20,885 nucleotides of DNA, taken from NCBI GenBank assembly GCA_052387235.1, contig JBQTJJ010000101.1, positions 1 to 20,885 of the forward strand. Direction: 5' to 3'. The notes under the pieces are model-generated. The model was given only the letters and a program-made list of their open reading frames with translations, had not been told where the DNA came from and searched no databases. Below are positions 1 through 8,157 of the stretch, one piece after another. Positions within the stretch are counted from its first letter, which is position 1. Each line of letters opens with the position of its first letter. Position numbers and translations under genes: made by a program. This DNA comes from JBQTJJ01 sp052387235. GTDB lineage: Bacteria; Actinomycetota; Acidimicrobiia; Acidimicrobiales; GCA-2861595.

Positions 1-1
1 G

Positions 2-430
2 TTCCTCACCCGCTCCGAGGCCGAGGCCCGCCTCGTGGTGGCCATGGCCGGCCGGGCCGCCGAGGAGCTGCACCTGGAGGGCGACTTCACCCAGGGCGCG
101 GCCAGCGACTTCGCCTCGGCCACCTCGCTGGCCCTCGCGATGGTCACCGAGTACGGCATGAGCGACCTGGGGCCCACCAGCCGGGCCACCTACACCCACC
201 TGGGCAGCGGCCAGGCCGACCGCATCGGCGAGGCCGTCGACGCCATCCTCGACCAGGCCCTCACCAGCGCCCGCCAGCTCATCGCCGCCAACATCCCCCT
301 GCTCGAGTCCCTCGTGGCCGACCTCCTGGCGGACGAGACGGTGAACGGGCACCAGCTGTCCACCCTGGTGGCCCGCCACGGCGCCGTCGCCCCCTCCCCC
401 GCCTACGCGGCCGAGCGCCACGCCGGCTGA
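2..430 (+). CDS. FtsH-type M41 metalloprotease, C-terminal part (5' end outside window)
   Basis: The reading frame enters from the left edge and ends at TGA 428-430, giving about 142 residues. The start reads LTRSEAEARLVVAMAGRAAEE, which matches the M41 peptidase helix of FtsH proteases. It is followed by GAASDFASAT, whose Asp is the expected third zinc ligand, and by MVTEYGMSDLGP, a hallmark of the family. The AAA+ domain and the HExxH zinc site would lie upstream, outside the window. FtsH proteins are membrane-anchored, ATP-dependent proteases that remove damaged membrane and regulatory proteins. The stretch between the LGP motif and the final helices is shorter than in typical FtsH, and the usual FLGR-like segment is not visible, so this may be a divergent paralog. 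It converges on trpA, with a palindrome between them. Confidence 0.85.
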   Translation, partial: FLTRSEAEARLVVAMAGRAAEELHLEGDFTQGAASDFASATSLALAMVTEYGMSDLGPTSRATYTHLGSGQADRIGEAVDAILDQALTSARQLIAANIPLLESLVADLLADETVNGHQLSTLVARHGAVAPSPAYAAERHAG

Positions 431-440
431 TCCCGCCCAC

Positions 441-483
441 CCCGAGTAAATAGCTCGCCATTTTGGCGAGCTATTTACTCGGG
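441..483. repeat. Palindromic repeat copy 1 (terminator-like), between ftsH-like gene and trpA
   Basis: A perfect 20-bp inverted repeat with a TTT loop (left arm 441-460, loop 461-463, right arm 464-483). The GC-rich core GCTCGCCA/TGGCGAGC is flanked on each side by AT-rich GAGTAAATA/TATTTACTC, so either strand gives a hairpin followed by a partly U-rich tail. It begins 10 nt after the ftsH-like stop and lies 18 nt from the trpA stop, between convergent genes. A bidirectional terminator is the simplest reading. Three near-identical copies lie elsewhere in the window. Confidence 0.9.
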
Positions 484-501
484 AGTGGCGTTTGGCGACG
501 G

Positions 502-1293
502 TCAGCCGGCGTCGAGGGCGGCGCGGAAGGCGGCCACGGCGTCGCCGACCTGGTCGGGCGAGGCGCCGTCGAGCAGGAGGCGCATGAGGGCGGAGGCCAC
601 GATCACGCCGTCGGCCTCGGCGCAGGCCTCGACGGCGTGGGCCGGCGTGGACACGCCGAAGCCGAGCAGGACAGGCTTGTCGGTGTGGGCCTTGAGGCGC
701 TTGGCCATCATCCCGGCCGAGGCGGCCAGGCTCCGGCGCTCGCCGGTGATCCCCATCACGCTCACGCCGTAGACGAAGCCGTGGGACTGCTCGCAGATGC
801 GGGCCAGGCGGTCGTCGGGCGTCACCGGGGCGGCCAGCAGCACCGTCTCCACGCCCTGCGACCCCGCGGCGCGGGCCCACGGCTCCAGCTCCTCCAGGGG
901 GACGTCGGGGAGGATGGCGCCGGACACGGCGCTCTCGCCCAGAGCGTGGGCGAAGCGGCGGTGGCCGGCCCGGAAGACGATGTTGTAGTAGGTCATGGCC
1001 ACCAGCGGCACGTGCACGTCGGCCGCCGGCAGGGCGTCGAGGATGCCGTTGGGGGTGGCGCCCAGCTCCAGCGCCCGCTGCGACGCCTCCTGGATGGTGG
1101 CGCCGTCCATCACCGGGTCGGAGAAGGGGATGCCGATCTCCACCGCGTCGGCGCCGGCGGCGGCCATGGCCTCCAGCACCCGCACCCAGTCCGGGCCCAG
1201 GCCGCCGGTGACGTAGGGGACCAGGAGCTTGGCGCCGGCGGCCCGGCGCTCGCGCAGGTGGGCCTCGAGGAACCCCGGCGCCGGCGGGCTCAC
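502..1293 (-). CDS. trpA: Tryptophan synthase alpha chain
   Basis: The 263-residue product cleaves indole-3-glycerol phosphate to indole and glyceraldehyde 3-phosphate and passes indole to TrpB. The TIM-barrel landmarks are clear. VEIGIPFSDP carries the catalytic Glu (E52), and D63 in VMDG matches the second catalytic acid. The segment MTYYNIVFRAG and the phosphate-binding end GFGVSTPAHA are also present. Length is normal for the family. The GTG start at 1293 follows a G-rich stretch on the minus strand. Unlike the other trp junctions here, it is separated from the trpB stop by 67 nt containing a long inverted repeat. It is the last gene of a trpCFBA unit and ends 18 nt before palindrome copy 1. 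Confidence 0.96.
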   Translation of the reverse strand: MSPPAPGFLEAHLRERRAAGAKLLVPYVTGGLGPDWVRVLEAMAAAGADAVEIGIPFSDPVMDGATIQEASQRALELGATPNGILDALPAADVHVPLVAMTYYNIVFRAGHRRFAHALGESAVSGAILPDVPLEELEPWARAAGSQGVETVLLAAPVTPDDRLARICEQSHGFVYGVSVMGITGERRSLAASAGMMAKRLKAHTDKPVLLGFGVSTPAHAVEACAEADGVIVASALMRLLLDGASPDQVGDAVAAFRAALDAG

Positions 1294-1311
1294 CGCCCCA
1301 CCCCGCTTCTC

Positions 1312-1350
1312 GTCCGCAAACCGCGGTGAACACCAACGCGTTCTGCGGAC
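1312..1350 (-). other. Inverted repeat in the trpB-trpA gap (possible mRNA stem-loop)
   Basis: On the minus strand a 7-bp outer stem GTCCGCA/TGCGGAC (1344-1350 with 1312-1318) encloses a second CGCG/CGCG pairing (1337-1340 with 1322-1325). A small GGT-GTTC-ACC hairpin sits at the tip. No U-tract follows, so it does not look like an ordinary terminator. It fills most of the only untranslated gap in the trpCFBA unit. It might tune trpA translation or transcript processing; this is inference from sequence alone. Confidence 0.45.
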
Positions 1351-1360
1351 CAGAACCGCG

Positions 1361-2581
1361 TCATCCGGCCACCGGGGCGGCGCCGCCGGGACCGTGGCCG
1401 AGGAGGCGCATGACGTGCTCGGCGTCCTTGTCGCCCCGGCCCGACATGGTGACGAGGACGGTGGAGCCGGCCGGCAGCTCGTCGGTGCCGGCGGCCCGCA
1501 CGACCCAGGCCACGGCGTGGGCCGGCTCCAGGGCCGGGATGATGCCCTCGGTGGTGGCCAGGAGCTGGAGGGCGGCGAGCACCTCGGCGTCGCCGGCGGG
1601 GACGTAGCGGGCCCGGCCCACGTCGGCCAGGTGGGCGTGCTCGGGGCCCACGCCCGGGTAGTCGAGGCCGGCGGAGACCGAATGGGCCTCCAGCACCTGG
1701 CCGTACTCGTCCTGCAGCAGCTGGGAGAGCGAGCCGTGGACCACGCCGGGGATGCCCCGACCCACCGCCGCGCCCCCCGCCGGCTCGACGCCGACCAGCC
1801 TGGCGCCGGTGTCGACGAAGCCGGCGAAGGTGCCGGCCGCGTTGGACCCGCCCCCCACGCAGGCGACCACGTAGTCGGGGTCGGCCCCGCCCAGCAGCTC
1901 CCGGCACTGGCCCACGGCCTCGTCGCCGATGACCCGCTGCAGCTCCCGGATCATCCACGGGTAGGGGTGGGGCCCGGTGACCGAGCCCAGGCAGTAGTGG
2001 GTGGTCTCGACCGACGTGACCCAGTCGCGGAAGGCCTCGTTGATCGCGTCCTTGAGGGTGCGGCTGCCCGAGCCCACCGGGCGCACCTCGGCCCCCAGCA
2101 GCTTCATGCGGAACACGTTGAGGGCCTGGCGCTCCACGTCGACCTCGCCCATGTAGATCACGCAGTCGAAGCCGAACATGGCGGCGGCGGTGGCGGTGGC
2201 CACCCCGTGCTGGCCGGCGCCGGTCTCGGCCACCACCCGCGTCTTGCCCATCCGCTGGGTGAGCAGGGCCTGGCCGATGACGTTGTTGATCTTGTGGGAG
2301 CCGGTGTGGGTGAGGTCCTCCCGCTTCAGCAGCACCCGCACGCCGAGGCGCTCGGACAGGCGCCGGCACTCGGTGACCGGGGTCGGCCGGCCGTTGGCCC
2401 CCAGGATGGCGAGGTACTCGCCCTTGAAGGCGGGGTCGGACCACGCCGTGCGGAAGGCGGCCTCCAGCTCCTGGCAGGCGGGGACAAGAGCCTCCGGGAG
2501 GAAGCGCCCGCCGAACCGGCCGAAGCGGCCCTCGGGCGTGGGCTCGCGCATGAGCGGCCCCGTCTCGGCCACGTCGGTCAT
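1361..2581 (-). CDS. trpB: Tryptophan synthase beta chain
   Basis: The 406-residue PLP enzyme condenses indole with serine to make tryptophan, as the partner of TrpA. HTGSHKINN contains the PLP lysine (K97), and the following ETGAGQHG carries the catalytic Glu (E119). The glycine-rich phosphate-binding CVGGGSNA and the C-terminal SGRGDKD are all present. Length is typical of TrpB1. The frame is open further upstream, but the family N-terminus (FGRFGGRFLPEAL) places the start at the ATG at 2581. Its first base is the last base of the trpF TGA, so the two genes are probably translationally coupled. Confidence 0.97.
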   Translation of the reverse strand: MTDVAETGPLMREPTPEGRFGRFGGRFLPEALVPACQELEAAFRTAWSDPAFKGEYLAILGANGRPTPVTECRRLSERLGVRVLLKREDLTHTGSHKINNVIGQALLTQRMGKTRVVAETGAGQHGVATATAAAMFGFDCVIYMGEVDVERQALNVFRMKLLGAEVRPVGSGSRTLKDAINEAFRDWVTSVETTHYCLGSVTGPHPYPWMIRELQRVIGDEAVGQCRELLGGADPDYVVACVGGGSNAAGTFAGFVDTGARLVGVEPAGGAAVGRGIPGVVHGSLSQLLQDEYGQVLEAHSVSAGLDYPGVGPEHAHLADVGRARYVPAGDAEVLAALQLLATTEGIIPALEPAHAVAWVVRAAGTDELPAGSTVLVTMSGRGDKDAEHVMRLLGHGPGGAAPVAG

Positions 2582-3231
2582 CAGTCGCCCGCCTCCCAGT
2601 CGAAGGGCTCGTCGTCGCCGGCCCGGTAGTCGTCCGGCTCGGCCGCCTTGGCCGCGGCCACGAAGGCCCGCAGCTTGCGTGCGTCCTTGCGCCCCGGCTC
2701 GGACTCGACGCCCGTGCACACGTCCACGCCCCAGGGCCGGGCCTGGGCGACGGCGTCGGCCACGTTGTCGGGGGTGAGCCCCCCGGCCAGCAGCAGGCGC
2801 GAGCCCGGGGGCACGCCGTCCACCAGGGACCAGTCGAACACCTGGCCCGAGCCGGGCGACGGCGCGTCGAGCATCACGATCTGGGCCCCGTACTCCTTGG
2901 CGCGGCGGATGGCGCTGCTCCCGGCCGGGAAGGCGTTGATGACGAGGGGCACGCGCTCCACGACCCACTGCACCTGGGCCGGCGTCTCCCGCCCGTGGAG
3001 CTGGGCCGCCTTGAGGCCGAGGCTGTTCACCACCTTCACCACCTGCTCGGGGGCGGAGTCGCGGAACACCCCCACCGTCACGACCTCGGGTGGGAGGCGG
3101 CCGATGATGGCCGCCACCTTGGCCGGGGCCACCTGGCGGGGCGACGGGGCGAAGATGAACCCCACCGCGTCGGCGCCCATGGCCACCGCCACCAGGGCGT
3201 CCTCCTCGGAGGTCGTCCCGCACACCTTCAC
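2581..3231 (-). CDS. trpF: Phosphoribosylanthranilate isomerase
   Basis: The 216-residue TIM-barrel enzyme performs the Amadori rearrangement of phosphoribosylanthranilate. The general base Cys is at position 4 in KVCGTT, and the catalytic Asp is D122 in LDAPSPGSG. Conserved QLHG (77-80), GGLTPDNV (150-157) and VDVCTGVESEPGRKD (169-183) complete the family pattern. The GTG at 3231 is chosen because it overlaps the trpC stop as GTGA and has better spacing from a GGCGGA sequence; GTG 3237 would add two residues. The C-terminus has an acidic extension after residue 198. A dedicated trpF is notable in an actinobacterium, since many of them rely on the dual-function PriA instead. Confidence 0.95.
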   Translation of the reverse strand: MKVCGTTSEEDALVAVAMGADAVGFIFAPSPRQVAPAKVAAIIGRLPPEVVTVGVFRDSAPEQVVKVVNSLGLKAAQLHGRETPAQVQWVVERVPLVINAFPAGSSAIRRAKEYGAQIVMLDAPSPGSGQVFDWSLVDGVPPGSRLLLAGGLTPDNVADAVAQARPWGVDVCTGVESEPGRKDARKLRAFVAAAKAAEPDDYRAGDDEPFDWEAGD

Positions 3232-4025
3232 GAACACGGGTCCGCCGATCGCAGGGCCCGCACCGCCGCCGCCGGGTCGGCGCTGGTGACGAGGGACTCC
3301 CCCACCAGGACGGCGGCGTAGCCGGCGCCGGCCAGCCGGGCCGCGTCGGCGGGCCCGCCGATGCCGGACTCGGCCACCCGCACCACGCCGTCGGGGATGG
3401 CGGCCGCCACCCGCACCGCCCGCTCCCGGTCGACCTCGAAGGTGGTGAGGTCGCGCTGGTTGACCCCGATCAGGGTGGCGCCGGCAGCCAGGGCCCGCTC
3501 CACCTCGGCCTCGTCGTGCACCTCCACCAGGGCGTCCAGGCCGAGCTGCACGGCCAGGGCGTGGAACCGGGTCAGGTCGGCGTCGGAAAGGGCGGCCACG
3601 ATGAGCAGCACGGCGTCGGCACCGAGGAGGCGGGCGTCGCACACGTCCCGCTCGGAGACGGTGAAGTCCTTGCGCAGCACCGGCAGGTCGACCGCGGCCC
3701 GGGCCTCGCCCAGGTCGGCGGGCGAGCCCCCGAAGAACTCGGCGTCGGTGAGCACGGACAGGCAGGCGGCCCCGCCGTCGGCGTAGGCCCTGGCCAGCAC
3801 GGCCGGGACCAGCTCCGGCGCCAGATCGCCCCGTGACGGGGAGCGCTTCTTGATCTCGGCGATGACGGCCAGACCGCCGGCGCCGGCGGCCCGGGTCACG
3901 GCGGCGGCGAAGCCCCGGGTGGGAGGCTCGGCCCGGGCCTGGGCCACCAGGTCGTCCACGGGCCGGGGATCGGCCGCGGCCGCGGCCCGGTGCACGTCGA
4001 GGATGGTGTCGAGGTAGGTGGCCAC
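3228..4025 (-). CDS. trpC: Indole-3-glycerol phosphate synthase
   Basis: The 265-residue enzyme converts carboxyphenylaminodeoxyribulose phosphate to indole-3-glycerol phosphate. EIKKRSPSRG (57-66) holds the catalytic Glu and Lys, and VLRKDFTV contains the second key Lys. LIGVNQRDLTTFEVD and VAESGIGG are the usual substrate and phosphate loops. GTG 4025 gives the typical N-terminus MATYLDTILD. The reading frame continues far upstream, but that part is the shadow of the next gene. The stop overlaps the trpF start by 4 nt. Only 28 nt separate it from the upstream GGDEF/EAL gene on the same strand, so read-through from there is possible. No leader peptide or attenuator is visible. Confidence 0.95.
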   Translation of the reverse strand: MATYLDTILDVHRAAAAADPRPVDDLVAQARAEPPTRGFAAAVTRAAGAGGLAVIAEIKKRSPSRGDLAPELVPAVLARAYADGGAACLSVLTDAEFFGGSPADLGEARAAVDLPVLRKDFTVSERDVCDARLLGADAVLLIVAALSDADLTRFHALAVQLGLDALVEVHDEAEVERALAAGATLIGVNQRDLTTFEVDRERAVRVAAAIPDGVVRVAESGIGGPADAARLAGAGYAAVLVGESLVTSADPAAAVRALRSADPCS

Positions 4026-4053
4026 GGCGGCGGCCAGCGTACCGGCGGCCCGA

Positions 4054-5955
4054 TCAGCTCCTGGTGGAACGGTGGAGCACGCCGGCCGACTGCTGCACCC
4101 ATCCCTCGCGCCCGGTGGCGGCCAGGAGGGCGTCGATCCCCTCGGCGGCCAGGGGACGGGCGAAGTGGTAGCCCTGGGCCATGCCGCAGCCCAGGCGGGC
4201 CAGCTCGGCGGCCTGGGACGGGCGCTCCACGCCCTCGGCCACCGTCTCGATGCCCAGGGTCTGGGCCAGCTTGATGATGGCGAGGGCGAACGCCGACGCA
4301 CCGGGCCCGGCGTCCACGCCGTCGATGAACTGCTTGTCGAGCTTCAGCACGTCGAAGGGGAGCGTGCGCAGGTAGCTCAGGGAGGAGTAGCCGGTGCCGA
4401 AGTCGTCGATGGCCAGGCCGACGCCCAGCGTCTTCAGGGCGTCGAGGCGCTCGTGGATGACGGCGATGTCGCGCACCATCACGCTCTCGGTGAGCTCCAG
4501 GACAAGGTCGGCCGGCGCCAGTCCCGAGCCCCGCAGCGCGGCGTCGACGGCGTCCACCATGTCGGTGTCGAACAGCTGCCGGGGGGACAGGTTGACCGCC
4601 ATCGAGATCGGGTAGTCCCGGTGGCGCTCCTTCCAGACCCCCGCCTGCCGGCAGGCTTCCCCGAGCACCCAGCTGCCGATGCGCACGATGGCGCCCGACT
4701 CCTCCGCCTGCTCCAGGAAGGCGTCGGGGGTGAGGAGGCCGCGGGTGGGATGGTTCCAGCGCAGCAGGGCCTCGAGGCCGGCCAGCCGTCCGGTGGCCAG
4801 GGCGACGACCGGCTGGTAGTGCAGGACGAGCTGGCCCAGGTCCACGGCCTGGTCCAGCTCCTGCTGGAGCTCGACCCGCTGGACCACGGCGGTGTGCATG
4901 CCGTGCTCGAACAACCGGAAGCGGCCCCGTCCCGCCGCCTTGGCCGTGTACATCGCCACGTCGGCGTTGCGGAGCAGCTCCTCGGTGCTCATGCAGCTGT
5001 CGTTGAGGGCGATGCCGATGCTGGCCCCGATGGACATCGTCCGGGCCCGGAGCTCGAACGGCCTGGCCAGGGCCTCGAGGAACCGCTCGGCCAGCCGGAT
5101 GGCGCCGGCGTCGCCGTCGATGTCCTCGAGCAGGACGGCGAACTCGTCGCCGCCGAGGCGGGCGGCGGTGTCGGCCGAGCGCAGACACGCCTGCAGGCGC
5201 TGGGCCACTGCCGCGAGGATCTCGTCGCCGGCGGCGTGCCCGAGGGTGTCGTTCACGTCCTTGAAGCCGTCCAGGTCCACGAACAGCACGGCCAGGACGC
5301 CGGGCCGGCGCTGCGAGCGGGCCAGGGCGTGGCCCACCCGGTCCTGGAACAGCGTGCGGCTGGCAAGGCCGGTCAGCCCGTCCTTCAGCGCGTGCTCCTC
5401 GTTGAGGCGCCAGGCCACCACGCTGGCCACGCTGGCGGCCAGCACGAAGGCCCCGTGCACCAGCGCCCACCGGAAGGGATGGGCGAGCGCCGACGGGTGG
5501 TTGTAGACCTCCCCGGGGGCGATGGCGCCCATGCCGGCGTGGTGGACCACCACCATGGCGATGGCGATCAGGAACGGCTGCCAGTCCTGGTACAGGGTGA
5601 GGATCCCCACCACCACGAAGAAGTGGAAGTGCATCTCGATCATGCCGCCCGACAGGTGGACGAGCACCGCCGACGACATCACCAGCCCGACGGCGCACAT
5701 GGCCGAGCTGAACTGCCGGCGGCGGCTGGCGGCCAGGACGGCGAACACGCCGACGATGGCGGCCTCGCCCAGCGAATGCAGGACCGACTCGCCCCGCACG
5801 AGGGCGAACACGAAGATGGCGGCGACGTGGAACTGGAGCAGGATGGTGAGGATGCGGTGGCGCGCCCGCCACACGTCCTCGGGCAGGACCTGGCCCCTGG
5901 GGAGCCACTCGGCCACCTCCGCTGCCAACCGTCCGAGGCGGTTGGTCCGGGCCAC
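4054..5955 (-). CDS. Membrane-bound GGDEF/EAL protein (cyclic-di-GMP synthesis and/or breakdown)
   Basis: 633 residues. Residues about 34-185 form a hydrophobic membrane module of several helices with histidine-rich GGMIEMHFHFF (103-113) and VVVHHAG (135-141), an arrangement seen in some diguanylate cyclase sensor regions. The GGDEF domain follows: FVDLDGFKDVND (225-236), intact GGDEF at 268-272, and an upstream RxxD inhibitory site (R259-D262). The EAL domain has EAL at 395-397, NLSPRQL (455), ELTES (487), DDFGTGYSS (517), KLDK (538), AEGVE (573) and Q594, so the metal and catalytic residues appear complete. Both activities are therefore possible; the net direction cannot be told from sequence. 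The GTG start at 5955 is divergent from the response regulator gene, with 97 nt between them. Confidence 0.93.
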   Translation of the reverse strand: MARTNRLGRLAAEVAEWLPRGQVLPEDVWRARHRILTILLQFHVAAIFVFALVRGESVLHSLGEAAIVGVFAVLAASRRRQFSSAMCAVGLVMSSAVLVHLSGGMIEMHFHFFVVVGILTLYQDWQPFLIAIAMVVVHHAGMGAIAPGEVYNHPSALAHPFRWALVHGAFVLAASVASVVAWRLNEEHALKDGLTGLASRTLFQDRVGHALARSQRRPGVLAVLFVDLDGFKDVNDTLGHAAGDEILAAVAQRLQACLRSADTAARLGGDEFAVLLEDIDGDAGAIRLAERFLEALARPFELRARTMSIGASIGIALNDSCMSTEELLRNADVAMYTAKAAGRGRFRLFEHGMHTAVVQRVELQQELDQAVDLGQLVLHYQPVVALATGRLAGLEALLRWNHPTRGLLTPDAFLEQAEESGAIVRIGSWVLGEACRQAGVWKERHRDYPISMAVNLSPRQLFDTDMVDAVDAALRGSGLAPADLVLELTESVMVRDIAVIHERLDALKTLGVGLAIDDFGTGYSSLSYLRTLPFDVLKLDKQFIDGVDAGPGASAFALAIIKLAQTLGIETVAEGVERPSQAAELARLGCGMAQGYHFARPLAAEGIDALLAATGREGWVQQSAGVLHRSTRS

Positions 5956-5996
5956 ATGGTTCTTGTCGGCGGGCCCAGGGTCGCACTTGAGGCATT

Positions 5997-6015
5997 TCGC
6001 CCTCTTCCCGGGCGA
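5997..6015. promoter_or_regulatory. Inverted repeat between divergent GGDEF/EAL and response-regulator genes
   Basis: TCGCCC (5997-6002), seven bases, then GGGCGA (6010-6015) form a perfect 6-bp dyad inside the 97-bp divergent intergenic region. It could be an operator shared by both transcripts, for example an autoregulatory site for the adjacent OmpR-type regulator. OmpR-family sites are more often direct repeats, so this is only a candidate. No convincing -35/-10 pair was seen. Confidence 0.3.
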
Positions 6016-6052
6016 TCACACTTCGCTCACACCGGGGTGCCACGCTTCTCGT

Positions 6053-6742
<690 letters not shown>

Positions 6743-6753
6743 CGGGGCCGCCG

Positions 6754-8157
6754 GTGCGCAGGCGCCTCTCGCTCACCATCGTCGGCGTGGTGGCCGCCGC
6801 CCTGGCCGTGGCCGGCCTCGGCACCCTGCTCCTGGCCCGCACCGCGGCCCGGGCCGAGACCCGCGACGACCTGGTGGAGCAGGCCCAGGCCCTGGCCGGG
6901 CTGGTGGACGGCCTCGAGGGGCGTCCCGTGCTGGCCGCCCTGCGCCGTTCCCTGCGGCTCGAGGGGGCCGAGGTGGTCGCCCTGCCGGGGCCGCGGGCCG
7001 CCCGCCGCCCCGCCCTGGCCGCTCCGCCCGCCGGCGCCTTCGAGCTGGCGCCGGCTGACGTGGCCCGGCTCCAGGCCGGGACGGCGGTGTCGGGCTGGCG
7101 GGGCGACGTCGCCTACGCCGCCGCGCCCCTCCGGCGGGGCCCGGTCCCGCGCGCCGCCGTCGTCCTCACCCGCCGGCAGGCCTCGGGCCTGGGCGTGGCC
7201 CTCCCCTGGTTCGTCGTCTCGGCCCTGGCCGCCCTGGGCGCGGCCGCCGTCGCCGCCGACCGCCTGGCCCGCCGCTTCGCACGCCCCCTCACCGCGGCGG
7301 AGCAGGCCACCCGGCGCATCGCCGCCGGCGACCTGGGGGTGCGGGTGGACCCGGGCGGGCCGGGGGCCGAGGCCGAGCTGGCCCGGCTGGCCGGGTCGAT
7401 CAACTCCATGGCCGCCGACCTGGAGCGGGCCCGGGGCCTCGAGCGCCAGTTCCTGCTCTCGGTCTCGCACGAGCTGCGCACCCCGCTGACGTCGGTGCGG
7501 GGCTTCGCCGAGGCCATCGCCGACGGTGCCGCTCCCGACGACCGGCGGGCGGCCGAGATCATCGGGGCCGAGGCCCGCCGGCTGGAGCGGCTGGTGGGCG
7601 ACCTGCTCGACCTGGCCAAGCTCGACGCCCGCGCCTTCTCGCTCGACGTGGTCCCGGTCGACGCGGCCGAGGTGGTGGCCGACACGGCCGAGGGGTTCCG
7701 GCCCGCGGCCGAGGCGGCCGGCGTGGCCCTCGACGTCGAGGCCATGGACCCCGGCCTGGTGGTGGCGGCCGACCCCGAGCGGCTGGCCCAGGTCGTGGCC
7801 AACCTGGTGGAGAACGCCCTCAAGTTCGCCACGTCCCGCATCTCGGTCGCGGCCGGGCGCGACGGGGACCGGGTGGTGGTGACCGTGTGCGACGACGGCC
7901 CCGGCATCCCCGACGCCGACCTCCCCCACCTGTTCGACCGCCTGTTCCAGTCGTCCCGGCGGCCGGCCCGCCAGGTCGGGTCGGGTCTGGGGCTCGCCAT
8001 CGTGGCCGAGCTGGGCGCGGCCATGGGCGCCGTGGTGGCCGCCGAGTCCCGCCCCGGCGCCACCCGCATGGTGGTGGGGCTCAGGGGTTCTTCGGCTTCG
8101 TCGTCGGCGGCGCCCGCGTCGTCGTCGTGGCCGTCGACGGCGGACGGGTCGTCGTGA
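6754..8157 (+). CDS. Sensor histidine kinase
   Basis: 467 residues from GTG 6754. A first membrane helix (about 8-28), an extracytoplasmic domain of about 120 residues and a second helix (about 147-168) are followed by HAMP (about 169-222). The H-box SVSHELRTPLTS carries the phosphorylated H239. The N-box NLVENALKF (350-358), G1 DDGPGIP (380-386) and G2 GSGLGLAIV (409-417) are intact. The recognisable kinase fold ends near residue 443. The last 24 residues are Ser/Ala-rich and are read from DNA that is antisense to the tail of the next gene, so the two convergent genes overlap by 77 bp. It is the partner of the response regulator just upstream. Confidence 0.93.
   Translation: MRRRLSLTIVGVVAAALAVAGLGTLLLARTAARAETRDDLVEQAQALAGLVDGLEGRPVLAALRRSLRLEGAEVVALPGPRAARRPALAAPPAGAFELAPADVARLQAGTAVSGWRGDVAYAAAPLRRGPVPRAAVVLTRRQASGLGVALPWFVVSALAALGAAAVAADRLARRFARPLTAAEQATRRIAAGDLGVRVDPGGPGAEAELARLAGSINSMAADLERARGLERQFLLSVSHELRTPLTSVRGFAEAIADGAAPDDRRAAEIIGAEARRLERLVGDLLDLAKLDARAFSLDVVPVDAAEVVADTAEGFRPAAEAAGVALDVEAMDPGLVVAADPERLAQVVANLVENALKFATSRISVAAGRDGDRVVVTVCDDGPGIPDADLPHLFDRLFQSSRRPARQVGSGLGLAIVAELGAAMGAVVAAESRPGATRMVVGLRGSSASSSAAPASSSWPSTADGSS

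Noticed and set aside
4026..4053. Tryptophan leader peptide or attenuator upstream of trpC
   Set aside because: Only 28 nt lie between the genes, with no Trp codon run and no terminator/antiterminator pair. trpE likewise overlaps hisI and has no leader.
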